DNA from: Neodiprion pinetum
Lineage: Eukaryota > Arthropoda > Insecta > Hymenoptera > Diprionidae
Assembly: GCF_021155775.2 (NCBI RefSeq)
Contig: NC_060237.1
Location: 30,925,257 to 30,989,256 of the forward strand
Reading direction: 5' to 3'
DNA: 64,000 nt
In this document: one piece after another, positions 39,901-50,265 of the stretch
Layout: every line of letters starts with the position of its first letter
Numbering within the stretch: the stretch's first letter is position 1
Position numbers and translations under genes: made by a program
Notes under the pieces: model-generated
What the model was told of the DNA's origin: nothing
What the model saw: only the letters and a program-made list of their open reading frames with translations
Database searches by the model: none

Positions 39901-41518
39901 TAACAATAAGAACATGTGTTGGCAGACCAATGAGGCGGCCACCTACTTGAGTCTAGTACGTAATACGGCATGCATAGATAAAACTAGAGGGGGAACCGCG
40001 TTGTTCTCGACTGGTGACCAGATAGCGGGAGCGGCTCGTTGGCGCATTTAGGTTTCGGAACGAATCTAATCAGTGAAAGTACAACAGAATCGCATCGACA
40101 AAGTTCTGACCCAGTTACCGAAATGCCTTTTCACGGGAGTGTGACGAGCCGCTCGGACACTTCCTGCAATTTTCGGTTCACCGATGTCAATTAGAGTACC
40201 GCAAGACGTCCGCGGTGCATCGAGCAAGCATCATTCTCTTTCCGAAGAGAAACTTTTCCCTGAACTTCGCAGAGCGGGATTCGATTCGAATTCCTTCGCA
40301 CGGCGGATCGCCGATTTTATTATCGGTCGCGAGGTGACGTTACAGCTGTCGTTGAGCGGGCATCGCGTGGTAATTAAGACAGGGTACTAATTAGGGGTCC
40401 TATACTATGTAACGGATACAACCACGGTGATTTATGATCAAAACGAATAGCTGTACGTACTACATGTGTTTTCCACTATTGCGACCGTCTAACTCGTACA
40501 TCTTAATTAATCTCACTGGCACACTGCACAAGATTCGGATCCGCGCGATATTAGTAAAAATTTATTACTCTATTGGTTGTACTCACGTTTATGTGGCGAC
40601 GCCGGCAGGCTTACAACGACGATCAATATCACCGTGAAATCGATGCCCAAATCGTTTTTTACACACCACAGATTCTATGCTGCAGGTTTCCCCGGCTCAT
40701 GATATCACCGATTATCCGTCAGGTTGGATGGATTATGGGATGTAGACGGCCGGCGTTTCACGCTGCGCTTTGATGCCTTTTAAGGTGCTGTAGCAGAGCG
40801 TAATTAGGGACGACCACCTTTTCCGCGGTAAATGGGTTAACCTGACCGCGCGATTCCCTCGGCGAGCTCACTTTGATTTAGGTATTTACTTACTGCTCGT
40901 CTCTGTGCCACCGGCGCAAATCCGCGCTACCTACCAAAAAGTAGGTCCAACAACGACGCTTCTTACTTTCAGCGGCACAGATAGTTGTATTCTATTAATC
41001 AAATATCGCAATACACCGCCTCGCTATTCGGACCGCGACGGACCCCCGATTCACCTCGAAAGTCTCGATACCCCTTAATCACTATCCTCCTGCGCACGGC
41101 TGCGAAAGTCACGGTTAGCGAATCCGAGAAAAATAGATCCCGATCGAAGCTTGTCACACAGCTCGGGATCGAACGTCATTGTTTCCGTTAATCGATCGGC
41201 ATAGAAAGTAGGTAGGTAAGTAGGATTTAACCGAACCAATCGACGATTTTTTTCTTCTATTTTTCTTTCGTTCAAACGTCTTAGCGTGTTATCCCAGTAT
41301 CTTTGAGTAATCGGGCCCACCGGTCAGGTCCAATCGCCCAAGTCCGAAACCGAATTGTGGGAAAAGAAAATGTAAAAACAGTGAAATAAATAAAATAAAA
41401 TGGGACAACCGCGTTCGACGCACTCCTTTAACCGATCCGACGAGAAAAGGCGAGAAGACCGAAAACTTTTCCCTCGTATGTCAAGATCGTAAGTCGGCGT
41501 CCAGGGTGACCGCGGTGA

Positions 41519-41755
41519 CCACGCCGCGTACGTCCGTCGATCGGAGAGTGGAGCGGCAACTGCAGCACCAACCTGGACGGGGCCTCACGGTTGTACGACG
41601 ACGACGACGACGGCTTCCACTGCCACCGCCACCGCCGCCGCGACGCCGCGGGGCCCGTCGCCTGGCAGGTGGAGGACTCGAGCTGGTACCCCGTGACTCG
41701 TGCCCGAGGAAGGAAGTGGGTCGTCGTCTTCGACGAGGACGCGGACCGGGTCTAG
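41519..41755 (+). other. Unassigned GC3-rich open frame (78 codons)
   Basis: The frame opens after a TGA at 41516-41518 and runs to a TAG at 41753-41755. It encodes an acidic run (YDDDDDGFHCH) followed by a more protein-like stretch, PVAWQVEDSSWYPVTRARG then RKWVVVFDEDADRV. In that last part nearly every codon ends in G or C, unlike the AT-rich surroundings. There is no ATG and no convincing acceptor or donor, and I recognise no family. It could be an orphan exon, a decayed exon or a by-product of a GC-rich island. Confidence 0.2.
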
Positions 41756-41829
41756 GTCGCCGTCGCTGCATGGGACTCACCCTTTTTTCATATACCTTTT
41801 ACCTCGCCGGGACTTTTGTTGAGAGAATG

Positions 41830-42280
41830 GGGCGGGGTTCAAGTTCCGAACTCGAAGACTTCCGAAAGCGCCGAATTCTGAATTATTTCGTGGTGAAACT
41901 TGAAGTAAAGAAATCAAACTCTGGAGAGACGACAAAGTTTCGAATGGTCGGAAAGCCGACGGCTCCAAGTTCCGGAATGCAAGATTACGAAAATTCAAGT
42001 TACGATAGAACAAAGTTCCGAAAGGTAAAGATCCGACGAAGAAAGATTTCGGAAAATATCGTTTCGACAGAGCTACATTCCGAAAATTAAAATATACTCA
42101 CCCGGTGTAGTTTACTCGACGAGTGGGTGTAAAGAAGCAGAGCAACCGAAAATCGGAATGACGAGTATTCCGAACGTAAAAGTATCGAAAATCCGTAACA
42201 AAGAAAGGTCAAAGCGATGAAATTTGACCAAGCCAGAAATTCACAGATCCGAAAACGTTTGATCATTCGGAATTTCGATG
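41830..42280. repeat. Degenerate TTCCGAA-type repeat tract
   Basis: The heptamer TTCCGAA, its complement TTCGGAA and close variants (AAGTTCCGAA, TTCGGAAAA, ATTCCGAA) recur irregularly across about 450 bases. Spacing varies, so it is not a clean satellite. An open frame of 194 codons that crosses it is low complexity and not credible as a gene. Confidence 0.5.
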
Positions 42281-45200
42281 CTTCAGCTTTTTAAATTTTC
42301 TCATCTTCGCACATCTTCCAACGTGTCGACTTATCAGTATTTGGCACTTGTATAGTCTTGTGAAACGGGCCAGTGGAAGTTAAATTTCCAACGGCTATTA
42401 GTCGATCGTTCTTCACGATGCAGTGGTTTCCTTTTTTTTTTTGCCACGACCTGCACCGTAATTAATTTTTTTATTTTCATCCAAATCCCGAAAAAAACAT
42501 CTCTATGATTGATTCATTCATATAGCATATTATAACAGGGATCTAAGTTCCGAGCGAAAAACAGGCATACGTCTACACAGACCTTAAAAAATAGGCAAGC
42601 TTAATATTGATCAGCAATTATATTGGTACGTGCATCGAAATTTATAGACGGTATTCTCCGACAACCCGTATTTACACCGAATTTGAAGCGTAATCTCGCA
42701 TTTCATTTAAATTCTCGCTGTGTAATAACGCCGAGAAAAAGGTGGGAAAAAATCGAGCCTTTTCACCGAAACGGATTAACAGAAATGCCTGAATTCGTAT
42801 GATTCTTAGCGGGTAGTGATTTATCGATTGGCGATACCGCGTGTTTTTAGTGTCATTATTTCAGCTGCTCTTTCGGTACTTATTTTTCTTCTGAATGCTT
42901 ATTTAGCACCCGTTGAAGTTTTTTGCGATTATCCGCGGCGCACATAAACCTGCGCTTCAGGCCTGACCCAGTTTTGCCAAGAGCGAGTCGTTAGAAGAAC
43001 GACGGTTAGGTGTGTGCAATGGGTCTTTGAACACCCCGAAAAACCGCCTCTCTATACACAGGTACACGTTGTTTTCAATTATTATCCGACGGAGAATCAA
43101 CCGAGGGGAATTATCGTATTGTTATAAGAACGCGAACGAATGAAAGCGAACGCTTAGTTTGTGTACCAGTTCCTTGAGGGGCAAACATTGACGCTGATAT
43201 TGAGTATGATTATACCTATAGATGCGTATAAAAAAGAAGCAAGAAGGCAATCGTCATATTATTCCTCGGGCCTTCCGTCTCTGTGGTCTTTTCACACTTT
43301 TGCCGAGAAATCAGGCGCTGTTCGAATCGGAAATCTGTAAATATAATCCTATCAGTCACACATTTGTCAACTCAATATTTTGGCCTGAATTTTGTCAGCC
43401 GGAGGTTTCTCGGCTCGCTGATGACGAGTCTGAAGTCAGAAATTCATAATTTTTAAATCCAAGATGGCGGATTCAATATGGCGGATGTGGAATATAAAAA
43501 ACTACGAAAAATCGACGATTCTGGCCAAAACTTGGCAACTTTGACTGAAAGGGTTAACGCAAGATTCGATCTTTTTAAAAATCCACCATCAGTTCGTGGC
43601 AAACCGACTCGAAAATGTTTGCAGGTAGACGATTTCCAGGACAGTGTAAAGGTGTAGCATTTGGTCCGAAATTACGTACAAGGTGGAATGCCGAGGAATT
43701 TTGCGTTCCCCTGAAAAGCCCCGTTGACACGAAAAGTTGTGATCGCAACGGTTATGACGTTCGTCTAATTAACTGTTGGGTCAGCGGGCTGATTCCCACC
43801 GCTTTTTGAAACCCTTGCTCCACTTTTCCCTCCGTACGGCTGAACAATAAAACTCGTCGCAACCGGTGTGCCGAGATATTATACTCTAAGGAACGCTGAA
43901 CACGCCTCCGAGTCTGACATTCAACGACGAAATAAACGACCGGCCTGCATACACGCGGTCCGGCATTAAACGCGCGGCGGCCGTAAAAACTGCTGCGAAG
44001 CCCCGGGCCATTTCCAAGACTGATCTTCTCGGTCTCCTGCCAAGATATTGATCCGCGAATCGATCCCGATCAGCTGGCAGAAGCGGACGTATCGCATACG
44101 TAGAGCTGCTTTCGAAGCGGGCCCCTTTGGACTAGAAGATTTATCATAATTCATCTCGGCCAGGAATTTTTCAATGTCTTTTCAGCATAAATTACGCCGT
44201 GACGGTTGTTTTGACTCTGTAAATCGCGTGCGGTGAATTAGCGAAATATGAGAATAATCCCGCCTTCGAGAAAGTGTCGTAAAGTTTGGAGAAATTAGCG
44301 AGTCCTGCTCTTACATGCGCAACCTTGCTCATCTGCATTCTTCGAGTTGTTTTGGAACGGTCTCTTTTTGTTTTTTTCAATCGGATGCTACGACGAATTT
44401 CGCGCGAAATTTTATATAGCGTATTAAAAACTCGGATTACAAGTTTCCGATCGGTTATTCATCGATTCTGGAAGATTTTTCCGAAAAACCGAATGCTAAG
44501 TATGCAAAACATAATGTGTTTACTTTCAATCATTATTTCAATATTCCTGCGAGATTTTTACCAGTAATTCCCGCTGAATTTATTGTCCGTAAAGGCGACG
44601 TCGCATGAATCATACGTACGAACGACGCGATCCGATCTTCCAAGTATAGAAAGAAACGGGAATTTGTGTGCTTCGAAAGCTGTCGAAAAGTGTTGAAGAA
44701 TTATTGGCTTTGGGGCATGACGTGGCGAATTGAAGCTGTTTGAAGCACGTTAATTAGCAAGGAGGTTTATCAAGAATTCAGGAGTGTTAATTGCTAAGGC
44801 GTCGGAGTTGGGGAGATACATAACATTGTACCACATACCGAGAAGAGATTGGATGCCCGCCTACCTCCGTGTCAGAAGATTAGCCAGCCTCGGCTGGTAT
44901 TCAGAGTGGAAATGCATAAATCCCGAACGAAACTGAGATCTTTTATTTCCGGAAACGGGGTTTTTAGATCGGCGCCTCCTCGCGTGCGAATTTCTTTAAA
45001 TTTTTTCTCCTTTTTCTCCATCTATTTCACCCGAGTACGAAAGCTCGCGTTTTCATTCTTCTGCCGCAGCTGCGGTTCCAATAATCATTCCATCTGTTTG
45101 CCCTGCGAATGAATCAAAGGCGCGTACAAATATCCCCCGCAGCGAATTATCATCAGGATAATCGAGGGTTTCAATGCCCTATCCAAAATCAGCTCCAGAC

Positions 45201-46611
45201 ATCGAGCCGGTGAAGAAGCTATTTGTGCGTTTCTTCGTCGTCTAATTTTTTACCTTCCGCAGCTAGACAACCGGACCGTGACTGCGTCGATGTTTATGCC
45301 CGATCCGTACGCAATAAATATATTTGAGCAAGATGAGAGGACGCGATTTGATCATTTGCTCAAGAGCGACGCTACGAGTGGTGGAAAAAAGATACCGCGC
45401 GCTGTGTTACGATTGTGTTGCGCGAGTACCGCGGCTCTTTGGCCTCGGCGTTGAACAAAGCCGGATAAATATAATAAAACGGCAGGTTAAGTAGGACGGT
45501 GCCATGCGCTCCGGGAGGTAATTCATGCCTGGAAAGACAAAGATCCTCTCTGATTGTATAATAATGAATTGAATTCTTAATGCCGCGGCGTATTACCTGG
45601 TAAGTGCCTGTACGACCTAAGAATTACCACAAGTAATCCATCTTCGATTAAATCGACTATTTTTTCTGCGATCGATAATCGGGTATAATCGATTATTTTT
45701 CAAACACGATTAACAGAACGACTTGATTATTTTTCCTCACAATCGGTTTTTGTTTTTTACTCGCATGCACGACGCAATAAAATATGATCAGTTTATGCGA
45801 TCAAAGTATGAATTATTATCGTTGTCTTACTTACTAATCACAGCTATTTGATGTAACAAGTGAAAGATAAACGAATATTTTCATCTCAAACTGAAAAATA
45901 CTTTGAATGAAACTACAAATTATCAAAAAACTTTTCCGCTATTAGGACTGCGTACTGGAATTTACGAAATTTTCGTTTCACATGCGCCGTTTAAAAAAAA
46001 TACGAAATAACCGATTGATCGACTAAATTCCACCGATTGCATCGAATCGCTTTCGATTATTTTTTTGGATGCGATTGATCGATGCACCGATTATTTTCAG
46101 CTTACTTTAGTGGCCATCGCTAATTGTGACCGCCGACTGGTTCAAGCCGTTGCACCGAGGCCGCAGGGCTCTTAGCTTCGCACACCTCGGACCCCGATTC
46201 TCGCGAAAGAACGAAACGCATTGTTCTCCCGTCACGCGTAATTATCATCGTTACACGAGCACGCAATTTTACGCTCCTTCGTTTAATTCTTTTCACCCGC
46301 GGCCCGTAATCTCCGAATTGATATAACAACGTAACCAACGATTAGACAACCTCCGGCTGTTCCTGCTTTTCGGCCCAAGGAGACCGGCGATCAGTAGACG
46401 GTGGTCGCGAGTTACCCTTGACAAATTGGGAACACACAAATTCAGTCACTCATATTCTGCGGCTTCTGAATAACTTTATCACCGCGGTTACAGAGGTGAT
46501 TAATAAAGTCAGACGAGTCTCTCCATTTGTCAAAGTTGACTCGTGCTGTTCTCCTCGTAATTCAAATTTGATAAATCGAGAGAACGTAAAAATAATAGAA
46601 ATTGTAATGAC

Positions 46612-46641
46612 AACAACAATAATAATAATAATAATAATAAT
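46612..46641 (+). repeat. (AAT)n microsatellite
   Basis: About ten AAT units in an AT-rich setting. Confidence 0.9.
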
Positions 46642-48327
46642 ATATGGAATAGAAAGAGCGAGGATATTAGTTAAGAGAAAAGCAACTACACCGGTCAACA
46701 CGAATTTTTACGCTGCCCCTGATAACGTTAACAACGACAAAGTCGCCCACATCTTGATAAAAACGTTTTGCTTTTTCTTCCGAATAGGCGCCCGTATTAG
46801 CTATCAAGCAAAAACTTGGAGACTTATTCATGAACGTGAACGAGTAAAAAGCAAACGTTGTAAGCAATAAGTAAAGCTTTTGATCATTATTCGACGTAGG
46901 TATAGAATCGAAATTCATTTCCCTCAACAGAGATTGAAAAGAGAAAAGATTTTTTTCTTTCGGTGTCCCCGCGCTATTGACCCAGTCATCGCAATACGTC
47001 TGGATACGAAATATTTCACGTCAAGTGGACAAGGGCCCTAGACTCCTAGACTCCTAGAGTGTAATGCGCGGCCTGGTTACACGCGCCAATTCCGTAAGAC
47101 GCCCCGGTATCCGATGCATCGTGCACGTCTTTCTCCAGGTGGTCTCTGAATTGTTTCGTTAATTTAATTACAATTATGTCCAATTAAGGTGCAACTGATT
47201 TATTTATTACCCACCCGGCTCGTCCTCCGCTTGCACCCAATTAGGAACGACTCGATTTATAATGTAAACTATCCACTCGAATGAGGTAACTCGGGCTTGA
47301 TGATGGCCGCGCCGCGCAGTTCCGTTCTGAAAATCTGCAAGTACAGCCTGTAATAAATGGTGGAAACCGAGCGAGTCGCTTGTGTGTGGGACGGCAATTG
47401 AAATTCTTGTACCATTGAACCGTGAACCTCTCGATCATTTGTCACAATTATACATTCTCGCAGGAGGCTGTCGACCCGTGTCCACCGATGTGCGGGGTAA
47501 ATTTAGCCGCGCGTGCATACGCAGCGGAAAACTCGCTTCTTTTACGCTCAGTCCGTAACATCGCATGCGAGGCTGAAGAAACCGAAAGTTTTTTCCTCCT
47601 CTCCGCAATTTTGCTCCTCTCGACTTACACCGGCGATGTCTTATTCAAATTTCCACGCGCTGTGAGCTTGCTAGAAATTCCGCGTTGCGCAAGCCTCGCG
47701 TCTACGCATGTGTTGAAAAATACCTGGCCCGTTCGTCACGGCCGTGAATGCGTAGAGTTTGTCTTGTGCGGCCGACTCACACATTCGTGGGCATGCCACC
47801 TCTGACGAAAACAGGAACGAGAATGATCCTTATTGTCGTTGCATAGGTATAAAAGTCTTGCGAAACATTTTTTGCCCGGTTCTATAAATCTCATCTCTCT
47901 ATCTCTCTCCCTCTTTCTCTTTCTCTCGTAAGCTATAATGAGACGGACGTTTTGTGACTGGCGGAAATAATGTACCGTGTGTATAAGAACCACAGAGTTG
48001 TCTTTTATACGTGACAATATGCGACACATCTCCTTAAGGCCTTTTTCGACTCGCGCAGTTTGCAGTGCGGCATTGTGTTTGTAAATGCATAGTTTTGAAA
48101 TACTTTTTTCACGCTAAATGGTCTCATGCACTACCGTACGCTTTCCTCCTCTCCGTCACTCTTACGCGCATGTATCGTGCAGATAATTTAATTACATACA
48201 CGCGTGTAGAATAATACTTGCTGAATAAATATACGTCGTCTACTAACAAGGACCGGAAATGACAAGAGACATTATACTCGTACTATCGCGTACATCCGCA
48301 ATTCGGTTTAAGTGTATAATGTATTCA

Positions 48328-48333
48328 TTTAAT
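48328..48333 (-). terminator. Candidate poly(A) signal of the H2B variant
   Basis: ATTAAA on the minus strand, about 115 bases past the H2B stop. I did not find the stem-loop typical of replication-dependent histone mRNAs in the first 100 bases after the stop, which would fit a polyadenylated message. Confidence 0.35.
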
Positions 48334-48447
48334 TTTTGCAATCCACTTACAATCACCAGCAATGTCACAAGTATGTAATCATTTCCACGTATGACGGACA
48401 AAAAATTAGAAAAATAATAAAACGGAAATAAACGCATGTATATTCCC

Positions 48448-49400
48448 CTACGCGGCGCATCCGTTCTTCGAGACGTTGAACTTGGTGACAGCTTTTGCAC
48501 CTTCCATGAGGGCGTATTTTCCCAAATCTCCGGGCAAGAGCAGCCTGGCTGCGGTCTGAATGTCCCTCGAAGTCATCGTCGGCTTTCCGTTGTACTTCGT
48601 CAGGCGAGAGGCTTCGGTAGCTATGCGTCCGAACATGTCCTCCATGAAGCTGTTCATAATTTCCATCGCCTTCCTCGAGATCCCGGTGCCGTGATGAATC
48701 TCCTTCAGCACCTGCAGAAGGATTATTTTGGGCGTTTTTTTTAAAAGAAAATGCAAACACTTGGGGCAATTTCAGTTTCAGAGCCTTATTATTCAGTTTC
48801 AGAAAAATTTTAGAATTTCTTCATCCAAATTACCTAATAACAAAATGGCGGTATGGTGCATATAAGTAGCGAACGACCACGTTTTCAATGCGACACACTT
48901 GAAATTTTGACACAATCTTTAAAACTTGTTTATCGATTAGAGCTCGTGGCTAGATTTTTGAAATTCGACTCCAAAATAAATTTTCTCTCTGTCGCAAGTT
49001 TGACAGTGATGTCAGGAGATGCGCCACCTCAAAAGCCCTCGAGTTCGGAGTCGTTCGCTATTTATACGCGCCATGCCACCATTTTGTTATTGATTTCGAT
49101 GAAAAAAATTCTAAAATGTTCTTAAAATTATAAATAATAAAGCCCTCGTACTCAAAATGCTCCAAGTATTTTAATTTAAAAAAAAACTTTAAAATCCCCC
49201 CCTTAATTAAAGTTTGCGGACTTTCGCCAGTGAGGATTCATGCAAGCAGGATCGAGGAATAATTATGTTGAAATACCGGAAGAAACGTATTTTCTAACCT
49301 TGTGGATAAAGTAATTGTAACTCGTGCCCTTTCGCCTGTTCCTCCGCTTCTGCCCGTTTCCAGAACCAACCTGGGCAACGCCTTCCCGTCTCGATGGCAT
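48448..49400 (-). CDS. Divergent, intron-containing histone H2B variant
   Basis: H2B pairs with H2A in the nucleosome core. Two exons, 49400-49299 and 48711-48448, are joined in phase 0 (donor AAG/GTTAGA, acceptor CTTCTGCAG/GTG) to give 121 residues. The N-tail is short and basic (MPSRREGVAQVGSGNGQKRR); lysines are sparse compared with canonical H2B. The fold is complete: YNYFIHK-VLKEIHHGTGIS, KAMEIMNSFMEDMFGRIATE, ASRLTKYNGKPTMTSRDIQT, AARLLLPGDLGKYALMEGAK, AVTKFNVSKNGCAA. The C-terminal AVTK lysine, the usual ubiquitylation site, is kept. Substitutions against the canonical protein (HHGTG for HPDTG, EDMFGR for NDIFER) and an extra NGCAA tail mark it as a variant. It stands alone with no H2A, H3, H4 or H1 nearby. 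A germline or replication-independent role is inferred from this, not shown. Confidence 0.9.
48779..49146. mobile_element. Fold-back element inside the H2B intron
   Basis: The left arm carries AACAAAATGGCGGTATGG (from 48839) and AGTAGCGAACGAC. The right arm carries the complement, GTCGTTCGCTATTTATA...CCATTTTGTTATTG (ending about 49092). Pairing continues outward through ATTTTAGAATTTCTTC/GAAAAAAATTCTAAAAT and a GAGCCTTATTATT/AATAATAAAGCCCTC edge. It occupies most of the 587-bp intron and has no ORF. Confidence 0.7.
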
Positions 49401-50226
49401 TTCCGTAGGGTTCAACAGCCGTCTACCTATAAAGGAAGCTCAGGTGTCCTCCTGGCTACTGATTTTCACAAGCTCATACGATTTTCCTTGAAAGGACTTT
49501 GAAACTCAGTCCACGGCCATCAGTGATCATCCACGCTGTGATCTATCGTTTTGACAGACCTGGGCAAAATTTGCTAACCCGGCGTTCTTCTGTTAGGTAA
49601 ACTTGGATCCGTGTTCTCTTGGTATCCAAGGACGATTCTCGATTATTCGCAGCCATCTTGGAAAGCCTCAAAAATCAGTAACGAGGAACGCGTCATACAT
49701 ACGCGTAGGTAGGTGCTTGGATCTCGAGGTGTGAAGGTTATTCGTGAAAATCATGTCGACGCATCCTGCGGGTCAGCAAAACCACGGAGGACTGCACGGT
49801 CGCTTCCAAGGTCGACGAGACAACGCAACCGTCAGCCAGTGTCCTCGTAAAATCCATTTCTGCTTTGTAATTCTTTCAAGGCGAATCCAAAAATGGAACG
49901 AAATCGAGCGCAGAAGAGACGACGTCCTTTTCTTACTCCGCGCCATTCATGATTTCGACATCGGTAATGTATTTCATTGTGCGTATGGATTGTATACCCG
50001 TGATGTACCGTACGATGTATTATGCGCTCGATGTGCCCGCGTGCATGCGTGCAATATAATAGAAACAATGAACAGTGGTGAAAGTGCGTAGTATGGATAC
50101 AGGTAGACCGCGAGGTGATGCTCGGCAAAGAAATCTACATATGTAAGTAGCAAACTGTATATTTATTACACTCGACAGGCGCCTGATTGTCTCGCAAAGC
50201 GCGGGAAGGTCGGCTCGAAAGTTTCT

Positions 50227-50265
50227 TCTTCGTCTTCGTCTTCGTCTTCGTCTTCGTCTTCGTCT
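50227..50265 (+). repeat. (TCTTCG)n hexanucleotide tract
   Basis: About six units of CTTCGT. On the minus strand it reads as a Glu-Asp repeat within an 83-codon frame, which is almost certainly a repeat artefact and not a protein. Confidence 0.85.

Larger units (their letters stand above)
31931..41480. other. Gene-poor DNA, part 3
   Basis: No supportable exon. Composition alternates between AT-rich stretches and GC-richer patches (35.8-36.1 kb with GACGACGA repeats, 36.3-36.5 kb and 37.0-37.9 kb). Thymine-rich runs occur at 39125-39185. Patches of this kind upstream of a developmentally regulated gene could be regulatory, but nothing in the sequence proves it. Confidence 0.5.
41756..48300. 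other. Gene-poor DNA, part 4
   Basis: No supportable gene. Near 43465 the sequence carries an AAGATGGCGGATTCAATATGGCGGA motif pair typical of a dispersed repeat, without clear ends. Around 45.65-46.1 kb the motif ATCGATTA and relatives recur in both orientations, probably a decayed element. An (AAT)n run lies at 46612-46641. Confidence 0.45.

Noticed and set aside
41481..41780. Arg/Pro/Gly-rich frames on both strands
   Set aside because: Products of GAC/CGC-type trinucleotide repeats. Only the GC3-rich frame at 41519-41755 is kept, as a low-confidence observation.
43440..43640. Paired ATGGCGGAT motifs suggesting a dispersed element
   Set aside because: The motif resembles common insect repeats, but I could not find terminal inverted repeats or a target duplication, so no element is called.
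45640..46110. ATCGATTA-rich region with motifs in both orientations
   Set aside because: Probably a decayed repeat, but the two sides do not align as clear inverted ends.
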